The position numbers and the translations under genes were made by a program. Source: Isochrysis galbana (lineage: Eukaryota; Haptophyta; Isochrysidales; Isochrysidaceae). Taken from it: a stretch of DNA of 64,000 bases. Shown piece by piece: positions 50,958 to 60,018 of the stretch. The notes beneath the pieces were generated by a model that was not told where the DNA came from, searched no databases, and saw nothing but the letters and a program-made list of their open reading frames with translations. Within the stretch, counting starts at the first letter, position 1. Each line of letters starts with the position of its first letter. Where the stretch lies: positions 2,631,079 through 2,695,078 of the forward strand of contig CM030936.1 in NCBI GenBank assembly GCA_018136815.1, written 5' to 3'.

Positions 50958-52128
50958 TCAATCATCACGTCGTACGACGAAGTTGTGTGCTGCGAGGAGC
51001 TCGCATGCATGGTTTAGGGTGTGGCCTTTCAGTAGGAACAAGTTTGTGTCCAGGGTAGAAACATTCATCATTGGCAAAGAAGCAAGAGGGACACTCACTC
51101 GAGACAAGATGCCGAAGGTGTCCGCTCCAGCCAACCTGTTTGCAGGGGAGAGTGCAGCATCAAGCATGCAGTGTGCTCAAAACGGTCTTGGACGGCTACA
51201 AGACGATCTTAGTCGCAGGTTAGGGCAAAGTGCATGACGCTGTAAAGTGTTGGAAAGTCGTGTTACCGTCTCATCTTCTGTGGTGGCTCACAAGCGCGGG
51301 TGGCACTCACTCGTTCATACGCACGGCCCTCCAATCCCGCTCAAGTGTCGTCCCAGCTGCCGCAAGAAGAGCGGCGGCCGACTCGGGGTGGTGCATGGCC
51401 AGTTCATCCAAAGATTCGGATTCAAACATGAGCGACACCTCTCCGCCCATCTCGAAAACATGCGTCAAATATTTTCCGGGCTTGAGCTGCAGCATCCAAA
51501 TCAAGGCATGCGCGCATACATGCAGTTCCTTGAGAGCAAGCGTGCATATGCAAATTGATGGTGGTAACACTACAAGCTGAGGGGTTCGCAATTCCGCGCA
51601 CGGAGGCAGGCCTGAGTTGTCCGAAGAAGCTGCCTGTGGGTCGGTTTTCCGAGTCTTCTTTTCAATGATCGACTGCAGAATCGAGAGGGCTTCAGTGGCA
51701 TGCTGTTCGTGCACGAGTAGGAAGTTGCGTGCAATGGTGGTCATGCTCAGAACTGGCAGCGCATTTTGTGCTAGTTGCGCCGTCAAAGTCGACAGTGTGC
51801 CGGCAACCTCGGACCCACGGCGTGAAGTGGAGCACTCGTGAATGTAGAGGCACGTGTAAATTTGCGATCCACTTTTCACAAATGAGCCAACAGTCGCATC
51901 AAACGTCTCGGCGTACGACTCGTCAAGGAGAAAACAACACCCAGAGTCGACAAGAGAGAATGAGAACATCGAGTCCTTAAGCGGGCCAAAGAGGCTGTAG
52001 ATAATCACATGGGCTGCGACCGGCAGCTGCGCAAGCGGCAGTGATCGAGCCACAACACGTGAGCGGTAGGAGAAGACCGACAGGGTGCTATAGTCCGTGT
52101 CGGAGGGAGCACACCGCTTCGTTGCCAT
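50958..52128 (-). CDS. CASTOR-like ACT-domain protein (arginine-sensor family)
   Basis: Two exons (52128-51311 and 51135-50958) joined in phase 2 at GTGAGT/CAG give about 331 residues, the size of human CASTOR1. In animals this protein binds arginine through paired ACT domains and relieves GATOR2 inhibition, feeding TORC1. Aligned features are MFSFSLVDSGCCFLLDE, AGTLSTLTAQLAQNALPVLS then NFLLVHEQHATEALSIL in the first ACT pair, and after the intron DTFGILSRVSVPLASLPMMN with VSTLDTNLFLL in the last. The splice joins WRAVRMNE to LAGADTFG, as the family requires. At the position of the Asp in the human STFNFDH segment I read Asn (STLDTN), so ligand choice may differ. The call is by memory and eye. 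Confidence 0.8.
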
Positions 52129-52472
52129 CGGATGAGCGCCTGCCCCAAACAGGAAGCTAGCTCAGTAGCCAAGCGCTCGAGCCTCTCTCTCTCTCCCTGC
52201 GAGCCTCTCTCTCTCTCCCTGCGAGACTCTCTCTCTCTCTCTGCGAGACTCTCTCTCTTCCCCCTTCCTCGCCCTTCCTCTCTCAAAGAAAGAACAAGGA
52301 GGCAGCGAGCAAGAGAAGCGAGCGGGAGCGAGCCGTCCGGCCTCCGTCGGCCGGACTGCGCGGCGGAGCGCGAGCCCGGCGCTCTCTCAGCCAGCAGACG
52401 TCCCCCGCCCATCCCGGCGCTCCTGCCTCCCTCCTCCGGTATTGAAATGATAAGATGGCCACTATTAGCTAT
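52129..52472. other. Leader region of the CASTOR-like gene with CT-rich repeats
   Basis: Plus strand carries three to four CTCTCTCTCTCCCTGCGAG-type units at 52180-52260. On the coding strand of the gene this is purine-rich, opposite to most genes here. No gene is supported. Confidence 0.55.
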
Positions 52473-52590
52473 TAGGGCGGTCAAACTGGGTTTTTTTATT
52501 AAGGGTGAAAAATGACCATCTCAGAATTGAGGAAATTTGAGGACTTTTTTTTCGGTAGAAGGTTCCCAATACACCCAACTAGCACATATC
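52473..52590 (+). repeat. TAGGGCGGTCAAAC repeat, copy 2
   Basis: After the common edge, GGGTGAAAAATGACCATCTCAGAATTGAGG parallels AGAGTGAAAATTCACTAAG...GATTGAGG at 53133-53164. Confidence 0.7.
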
Positions 52591-52729
52591 CGGGGCCCAT
52601 TAGGACCCGGACCCCCCACCCCCCTGCCCCCCACAACAAAACGTAACAACGTAATCAAAACATGACAAAAAAGACCCTAACCCTAAAACCTAAAATCGCA
52701 AAAACTTGAAGAGCTCAACTTCAAGTCGA

Positions 52730-53013
52730 GACCGGGCGCGGTGCGTGCCCGTTTTCGACGATCCATCCGGATGAGTGGTCCCACCAGACATCAAATAGGA
52801 CACAGGATCCACCCGGATGGTCACGCCAATCGGGCAAGCCACGCGCCGAAACCGAAACCTCGTCGAAATCACCCATCCGCGGACCGCGGAGCCCATTGAA
52901 CGTTGAGCCATCGCCATCGACGAGTCGACGAGGGAGGCCCGGAGAGCCCAACTTCGCCGAACGAACCGATCCCGGGCGCGCTGCGTCTTGCCCGTTTTCG
53001 ACGATCCATCCGG
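52730..53013. repeat. Direct repeat flanking a 243-bp spacing
   Basis: CCCGTTTTCGACGATCCATC CGG occurs at 52748-52770 and 52991-53013, each preceded by CCGGGCGCG. The second copy abuts the LINE 5' hairpin. No gene is supported between them. Confidence 0.75.
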
Positions 53014-53101
53014 CAACTAAATTTTTATATTTGGTTGCGATGGAGCGCGCCGCCGCGACCCCGCCTCTCCTTCGTTCTGCCCCTATCGCATTCGTCATTC
53101 G
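53014..53101 (+). mobile_element. LINE 5' terminus, plus orientation, truncated
   Basis: CAACTAAAT, loop, ATTTGG, then ATGGAGCGCGCC (MERAAATPPLLRSAP) at 53040. The element is cut after about 20 codons by the TAGGGCGGTCAAAC repeat at 53102. Confidence 0.75.
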
Positions 53102-53240
53102 TAGGGCGGTCAAACACGCCTTTTAACTTCTAAGAGTGAAAATTCACTAAGTCAAGATTGAGGCTTTATCACGCGATTTTTAGGGTATTCTACTAGCAAT
53201 ATGTATATTAGGCAGAATCTGGTAAGCAGAAATATGAAAT
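53102..53240 (+). repeat. TAGGGCGGTCAAAC repeat, copy 3
   Basis: The common edge interrupts the LINE ORF1 start, so this repeat inserted later or both broke at the same point. To 53641 no gene is supported. Confidence 0.65.
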
Positions 53241-53641
53241 ATGCACATTTTCGACGCCGTTCAACACACAGACCCAAAAACGTTTTCGCGCTCGTGCGAA
53301 ATCGACGTCGACCGCAAAAGTGCCCCAGAGGTCGCGCTGTGCGACGCGCGCCTGCGTTCCCCCGGCACGCTTACCCCCGGGCATGCAGGACAGAGCCCTG
53401 CGCGGGCGCACCGCGCACCGCGTCGCCTGCGCCCTCCACCTCACCCCTGCTGGCATCTGCTGCCAGCCTCTCGCGCGCGTGCAGTGCGCGGCTGGCCGCG
53501 AGCCGTCAAAATGACGGTGCTGCGCATGATGGGCTGGCCCATCACGCGAGGCACCGCCTCAGCATGGCGGGAGGGGGTGCGTGCTGGCCTCCTGGCCGCG
53601 CAGCCCGCCCTCGCCGTGACGGACTGGAAGTTACGGCCGGC

Positions 53642-54376
53642 TCAGTGCACGCACTGGCACTGGTCAGGCAGGTCGATTGCGGCTACTACGGCGAGTGGCG
53701 CCGCGGTAGAACGAGGGCGGGTGGAGACCGTCGTGTGTATGCGACGGTCGTTAACGGTAAGGGTGAGGCGGCTATTGCCGTCGGCGACGGAGGCTAGGTT
53801 GATGCAAGCGGCATGCGCTTCCAGGAAGTCATTTCCCAAGAGCAGCATGGGCGCCCCATCGACCAGAAGAAAGCGGTGGCGAAATTCAACATTAGCGAGA
53901 GAGAAGACGATGGTGGCGTAGCCACGCACACGGAGTGGGTTACCGTCTGGCCCCACGACGGCCGGCCGGTCGACCGCGCGCTCGAATTGCACGCATGCAT
54001 CGCGCGGTAGGTGCGCTAGCAGCTCAGTGGTGACAACTGAGGGACCAGCGCCCGTATCAGCCAAGGATTTGTTGACCGCCAGAGCGGAATCGACGAGATA
54101 GTGGGTGGGGCCGGACGGAGAGCGGCGGCACACCACAAGGTTGCGTACGTAGAGGCAGTGGCGAGGGTATAGGCTGCGCGGCGTGTCGACCACTTGCGAC
54201 GCCAGCACCTCTCTGGTGACTGAGGCGACCACAGGTAGCGAAGGAGGAGTGCCTGCTGGCACTGAGACGGCGTGGCGCCGCCGAAGGTCAGCGAGAACGT
54301 CAGCGAGAGGCGGAGTGCGAGGGCGGCGAATGGGCGGCAAGGGTGGATCGAGATCCGGTAGGGCTCCTAATCCCAA
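53642..54376 (-). pseudogene. Retroviral-type aspartic protease fragment
   Basis: The minus frame holds the retropepsin signature: KSLADTGAGPSVVTTELLAH with the catalytic DTGA, VGPDGNPLRVRGYATIVFSL as flap region, and FLLVDGAPMLLLGNDFLEAH as the closing ILG-type motif. This is the layout of LTR-element proteases that cut Gag-Pol. The frame starts after a TAG near 54420 with no ATG and ends at 53642 with no RT beyond it, so it is an element remnant. It may derive from the same system as 38367-43289. Confidence 0.8.
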
Positions 54377-54499
54377 GCGCGGCGGCGCAGAGGGTAGTGC
54401 GGCGATGCGCTCCTAGTGAAGTCGCGTTCCGTCAAAAGAGGGCCAGTTGATTTTTTGTTGTCATCCATATGTGCTTGTTTTCTTTTTAGGTGGCCATAC

Positions 54500-54535
54500 T
54501 AATATTATTATTACGAAGATGAGTACAAAGCTAAT
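54500..54535 (-). other. Inverted partner of the micro-ORF membrane segment
   Basis: Read on the minus strand these 36 bases encode ISFVLIFVIIIL and match 54884-54919 at 30 of 36 positions. The frame continues VWPPKKKTSTYG to a stop at 54463. A frame upstream is broken by a G run, so this may be a decayed second copy. Confidence 0.5.
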
Positions 54536-54687
54536 CACGCTCCACCCCCCCCCCCTCTCAACACCGCCACTCATCATGCACACGGCGTGCGCCTGCCGAT
54601 ACCCCTTTAAAACCCGTCACGAAACACGCCCCACAACAAGATTTCAGTCATACTGGGGGGAGTTGATCCATCCGAAGAGGTCCCCCC

Positions 54688-54704
54688 GTGAAAGTCACTT
54701 TCAC
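54688..54704. promoter_or_regulatory. 17-nt palindrome upstream of the micro-ORF
   Basis: GTGAAAGT C ACTTTCAC is a perfect palindrome with a one-base centre, 132 bases before the ATG at 54836. It has the form of a dimer-binding site; this role is inferred. Confidence 0.35.
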
Positions 54705-54835
54705 CCACACACACAATGTCTAATTGCGCAAGTCTGTGCGCAAGCATCTACGGAGACTAGGTAGTAGGTGATTGCTCCACGCGCCCTGATATCCATCGTA
54801 GTGAAAACTTTTCGCACACACCATAAAGGCGCACC

Positions 54836-54967
54836 ATGCCGTGGCACTATTGGGTATTCGGCATTGTACCCATGGGTATTATGATTAGTTTTGTGCTCAT
54901 CTTTGTACTAATAATACTCATTGGAGGAATTGTTCAGGCATTCCTACCTGAAAAGCTAAAACGGTGA
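54836..54967 (+). CDS. 43-residue single-pass membrane microprotein
   Basis: ATG at 54836 opens MPWHYWVFGIVPMGIMISFV, then LIFVLIILIGG and a tail VQAFLPEKLKR before TGA. One strong membrane segment spans residues 13-34 with a basic C-terminal tail. The coding bases are AT-richer than neighbouring genes. A 36-base inverted partner at 54500-54535 encodes the same core with mostly synonymous changes, which favours real coding. It resembles in form the small subunits of membrane complexes, but I cannot name a family. From 54968 to 55400 no other gene is supported. Confidence 0.45.
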   Translation: MPWHYWVFGIVPMGIMISFVLIFVLIILIGGIVQAFLPEKLKR

Positions 54968-55439
54968 TACCTCAAACCGAATGCACATCACGCAGAGAAA
55001 CAAGATGCTACGGGCACGCACGTGATGAACCCAAGCAACTAGCTCACATCACGCCGCGCACTTCAGTCCCTTGCCCAGGGCGGCTTCTCTTCGACGAGGT
55101 CTACGCCCCGACCCAGGTGCGCACGAGACTCGTCCCGTGCCGACCCCGGACAGCCGAGCACCAGCTAGGCCACAATGCCAAGCATGGCCAACCCCCCGAG
55201 CTGTCCTGCAGGAGTCCAAGAGCCTCTAGGGGTCGCCAGTGGGCAGGTGCAGGCCTGCCGATGGCGCGCTATCGCGCGTGCAGGAGAGGGGAGAGAGCGC
55301 GCGGAGAAGGGGGTGGGCGGAGCGAGAATAGGTAAGTTTCGCACCTGTTTACAGGATAAGGCTCGGAACTGAGGCCGCCGCCAGCCCGGTAGGCATAGGA
55401 GGAAGGGGAGAACGGATCACCGGGGGGGGGGGGGGGGCA

Positions 55440-55605
55440 CCGGACCATACCTAAGTAAGCCCTTCACCCCATATCCCGCTAGTAGTGCATGGGGGGAGTC
55501 GCCTGATGGCGGTGGGGAAGGGCCGGGGGAGTGGGGGTGCTAGAAAGCATGCTGCGTGTAAAAGTAGTGGGTCCGCGGCCGCGTGTGCGGTGAGAATATT
55601 AAATA
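55440..55605 (+). mobile_element. LINE 3' end copy, plus orientation
   Basis: ACCTAAGTAAGC, GTGGGGAAGGGCCGGGGGAG, CGCGGCCGCGTGTGCGGTGAGAATATTAAATAATC follows the family 3' order. It is diverged and lacks a clear T run. Confidence 0.55.
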
Positions 55606-55917
55606 ATCTTGATGTTATATACACTTAGCATATCACCAGCCACACTACCATACGGCTATAGCAGAGAAGCAAATATCATCGGGCGAATGACAAATTGCAT
55701 AGGCTACTCTCTTCTTCTCGACACATACGTACCAAAGACACGTCAGTAAGTATCAACCATTGGACATGTGCAATATCGAGTGCGGTGATGCCAATGCCAC
55801 AGTCTAGCAAGTGGTCCCTTGCCCTTTTATAGAAAGAGCATTGGACGTCCGATACCTTCCTTCCCACTGCTGCACTCCAACAACGATAAGAGGTCGACAA
55901 TATCACGGACGGGCGCA

Positions 55918-58900
55918 TCATAGATGTCGTGTTGTCGGGGGAGCAAATGCGTCGTTGGAGATACGTTGCTGCAAGAGCGTCCGCCTCGTTTGTTGCTTGA
56001 CATTGCCGACCGCTCGCCGCATAGCCTCCTCCGAGCCAACAAGGACTAACAGGCGTTTCGCCCGCGAGACGCCGGTGTAGAAGAGATTCCGGAAGAGCAT
56101 GAAAGACTGCTCGGGAAGCATTGGCATGCAAACCACCTCATACTCCGACCCCTGCGCCTTGTGGACCGTTAGTGCATAGGCGAGTGAGACGGAGCGCCCG
56201 AGCGCAGACTTGCGATACTCAACGGTGATTGGTTCGCCGTCAGCATCTCGCCGCCGCTCACCGAAATCAACTGTGAAGAAGTACGACTTGCCCTCACTCC
56301 GGACGTATGTAACAACGCCTAGGTCGCCGTTGAAGACCTGCTTGTCATAATCATTCTGCAGCTGTATGACTTGGTCGCCAACAGTAAGTCGTGGCATCTC
56401 TTCCTCGTCGTTTGTGAGGAGGCGGCCGGGCGCTTGTGCTTCATCCTCAGACCGGGATGTGGCAACACGGGAAGCCGGATTGAGATGCTGCTTCAAGATG
56501 CCGTTGAGTTGGATCGTTCCCGCTGCACCGCGCTTGAGAGGGGAGAGTACCTGAAGCTCTTCCTCTACCCTGTACCCAACGTTGCGCAGCCACTCGAGCA
56601 CGCCGATGCATATGATCTTCTGTGCCTCATGCTCGCTTCGGGCAGGAATGAAGACGGTGCCGCTTGGCCGCGATTCACGCCACTTGGCGAGCTCAGCGAC
56701 TGAGCTCACACGTCGTAGGTGCATCGGAAACTTGCCACTATGAATGAGCGCAGCGTTGCGAGCGATGTCGCCCGTTGGATCTTGTCGGAAGATGTCCATG
56801 AGTTCGACGCGAGGCACGCGTGGAGATAATAGCAAGTCGTGCAAGACAGCACCGGGGCCCACCTATCGAAGAAGGCGGGCGCAAGGAGTGAAGAGCGTGA
56901 ACGATGTGCGGATCGAAACGGAGGCTAGGTGTAGGTGCCCCTCAAAAGGCGAGCACGTCGGGCGCCCAAATACGCACGCAATAGACTACACAACCTCTAC
57001 CCACCAATGGGTGAGCGGTTGCAGCGCTCACCGACGGCAACTGATTCGCGTCACCGACGAAGAGAACGACACACTCTTCCTTCAACGCCTCAAGGAACCT
57101 CGCGGCGAGGTTGATGTCAAGCATCGACGCCTCGTCGATCACAACAGCATCGCACTCAAGAGGACAGTGACGATCCCTTGAGAAGGCATCCTCCTGCGGA
57201 TTGTACTCTAGGAGACGGTGGATAGTCTTTGCAGGCAGCCCGACCGACTCGGAAAGCACCGACGCAGCGCGGGCAGTTGGGCATGCGAGCATCACACGCT
57301 TCCCTTGCTGCCTCCAACGCTTGACAATTTGGCACACGGTGAACGTCTTCCCCGTGCCCGGCCCACCAGTAAGCACCATCAGCCGGCCGAGCATTCCGTA
57401 TTTGCCGCGCTCCGCGGCTTCCGCACCCATGCTTGAGCACCGCAGCACCGCCAGCATTTGCGCCGCGGAAAGGTTCGGCGAAAACGTGCCGTCGGCCGCC
57501 GCGACATACTCGGTTACATCAGCGCCCTCCGATATCGTCGCCACGTCGTTTGATAGGCCGGCTTCAAGCTCTTCCGATGTCACTTCTATGGTAAGACTAG
57601 TGTTCCGTGCGGGCAGCCTGCGTCGCACGGCGGTAGCGACGGCTTCCTCTTCTCGCACCGAGGCCTGCAAGTACACGTATTGCGCCAAGCTGGGGTCACG
57701 AGGATAATCCTCTGGGCTCCGCCCGTCGGGGGGAAGATGCGTGGTAGCGCCAGCCGATTCGGCAGGTGGCGGGAAGTCGGAATGGACCTGCCCGTCCTTT
57801 CGCAATCGGTCTAGCGCTGCGCGAGCCAGCCGCATCGCCTTGACCGCTGGCAGCTCGACGCATGCAGTGGCACGTTGTACTGCTCCCAGCAATAGCACAC
57901 GCTCGTCGTAGCAATGGCCTTCTCGTAGGCCGACTCGCAGCCTTTCAAGGATGGCAGCAGCGGCACGGCTGGGGCAGTCGGCCGCGGCCCCAAGCTTGTT
58001 TCGCGCAATGTTGTCTACCTGGTTGAAGCTGAGCTCTGGGAGATGAGTGCACAAGCAGTACGGATCGCGCCGCACTTTGGCCTCTGTTTCCGCTCCGAAC
58101 TTCGCGAAGAGCGTCTGTGCTTGGTTCGGAGAGAGGTCCAGACCCAAGGCAAAGGCGATGGTCTCAGTGTGCCCTGAGCTTTGTGCATGCTTCTGGACGG
58201 CAGCTTGTAGCTTCCCCAGGGTCTTGGGGCCGATTCCAGGTATGCTCAATAGCCGTTCATCCTTCTCACTCAGCATGCGTAAAGCGTCATCCCCGAATTT
58301 GTCAACCAATACCGCTGCGGTTCGGGGGCCAATACCCTTGATCGCTCCTGAGAGGAGCACAGCCTGAGGACCTCCCATTGTCTCCTCAACAGGCTTGGCC
58401 TCCTCCACCGTCTCCACGGCGAGATTCTTACCATACTCTGGATGCTGCACAACTCTACCAAGTACGCTCAGCTCCATCCCGACCTGAACCACGCACAGGC
58501 AACCATTCTGTGCGCACAGCGTCATCGTTGACGGGCGCGAACCCTTTGGTAGCCCCAGCTTGAGAACAGTGTAGCTGGCCGACTGGTAGATCACCCTCTT
58601 CACGACCCCCACAACCCGTGTCGAACAATCCGTGTTTGGCCCCGCCACCTTCGCTCGCGCATTAGCAGGCGCAGCGCTGGGAGCCGCATGGCATCTGGGC
58701 ACAGCTGCTACGGCGCCGATCTGCAGTCTCTCACCGTTGCTGAGCGGCATCGCAGAATTGGGGAGTCTCAGGCGCGCTTGCTCGAGTCTCTCCACGAGAG
58801 CAGCTTTGAGTCCTCGCGTGTCGAGCCCGAGTGCTTTGAGCGCCTCACGAAGCTGTGCCACGGTGAGCTTAGAAGTGGGTTGGGGCGTGGGCTCTGCCGA

Positions 58901-59119
58901 GGTGCTCGCTCGAACTGCCGCGCGCGGTGGGAGGCTGCGCGGGAGGGCGGCCTGGAGCATGTTCGGACGCAGGGTCTGGGGTAGATTCAGGCGAACCTCG
59001 GGTGCCAGCTGGGTCGCAAGCAAGCGCAGGCGCGGCGGGCGGTGCAGAACCGTGCGACGCAGCGCCGCGGTGCCCGCGCTCAACAGCATCGCAAGGAGCA
59101 GCAGGTGCGGCGGGCGCAT
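55918..59119 (-). CDS. RecD2-type DNA helicase with organelle-type leader and SAP domain
   Basis: Two exons (59119-57032, 56862-55918) joined at TCG/GTGAGC and GATAG/GTG give about 1010 residues. RecD2 proteins are 5'-3' superfamily 1 helicases. Order: signal-like MRPPHLLLLAMLLSAGTAAL with an Arg-rich transit-like part; SAP motif LTVAQLREALKALGLDTRGL; OB-like CSTRVVGVVKRVIYQS; helix-hairpin-helix SGAIKGIGPRTAAVLVDKFG and IPGIGPKTLGKL; Walker A LTGGPGTGKTFT; Walker B VVIDEASMLD; LFVGDANQLPSVGPGAVLHD across the splice; and SLAYALTVHKAQGSEYEVV with FYTGVSRAKRLLVLVG as motifs V-VI. The leader points to a plastid of secondary origin or to mitochondria. It is divergent from the membrane protein at 60019. 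Confidence 0.93.
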
Positions 59120-60018
59120 CGGCCCATGTGAGCGGGCGATGTGAGGGGTTGGGAGAGGGGGGTGGGGGCTCTGGCGGCGGGTGAGGGTCCGCCGGAGAGA
59201 CTGGGGGGCGGGGGGTGAGGGGGGGGGGGGGGGGGTGAGGAGTTAGAGAGGGGGGGGGGGGGGGGAAGGGGAGCGAGGCGGCGGAAAGGGAGAGTGGGGA
59301 GGGGAGGGTGGCGACGAGTGCGGGGGAGGGGCGGGGGGAGGGGACTGAGGGGGATGGCGGGAGAAGGGGGGAGAGAAGAAGAGAGACAAAAAAAGTGGAG
59401 GAGGAGGAAGGGGAGGAGTAGATGGGGGGTGGCTGGGCAGCGGCAAAAGAGAGAGAGGGAGAGAAAGAGGAAAGAGATCGCGGAGGAGGGCGGGAGGGAG
59501 ACTTTTTTTGCCCCGCGGCGAACGCCCCCAGCTAATAAGTGAAAGAAGCAGAAAAAGGGGAGATGAGGCAAAAAGAAAAGAAAGAAATTATCAAGAGAAG
59601 GGGAGTCAGTCGAGTCTGCAGTGAAGTAGATGATGGAGGGAGTGAAGGTGAGGAAAAGGGGAGAGACCACCAGATAGAGAGGAGGGTGTGTTAAAGAAGA
59701 GTTTGAGAGGGCGGACGTCGGCGGAAAGCGCGAGAGCGAGCGGCTCCCGCTCTCTCTCTCTCCTCTCTGTGGCCTCTTCCTCTCCTCTCACCGGAGGGCC
59801 TCTTCCTCTCTCTCCCTCCTTCTCTCTCTCTCTCCCTCCCTCCCTCTCTCTCTCTCCCTCCCCCCCCCCCCCCTCTCTCTCCCTCGCCCCCACCCTCCCG
59901 CCCTCCCCTCTCACCCTCCCTCCCTCCCTCTCTCTCTCCCTCTCCCTCGCCCTCGCACCAGCCCCCCCCACCGCTCCCTCTCTCTCTCCCCCCCCCCCCT
60001 CCTCTCTGCGCCAGCTGG
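59120..60018. promoter_or_regulatory. Bidirectional region with G-rich to C/T-rich switch
   Basis: The plus strand is G- and GA-rich from 59150 to 59480 and C/T-rich from 59745 to 60003. Both divergent genes therefore have pyrimidine leaders. ORFs across it are Ser/Pro/Leu or Arg/Glu runs and are rejected. Confidence 0.55.
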
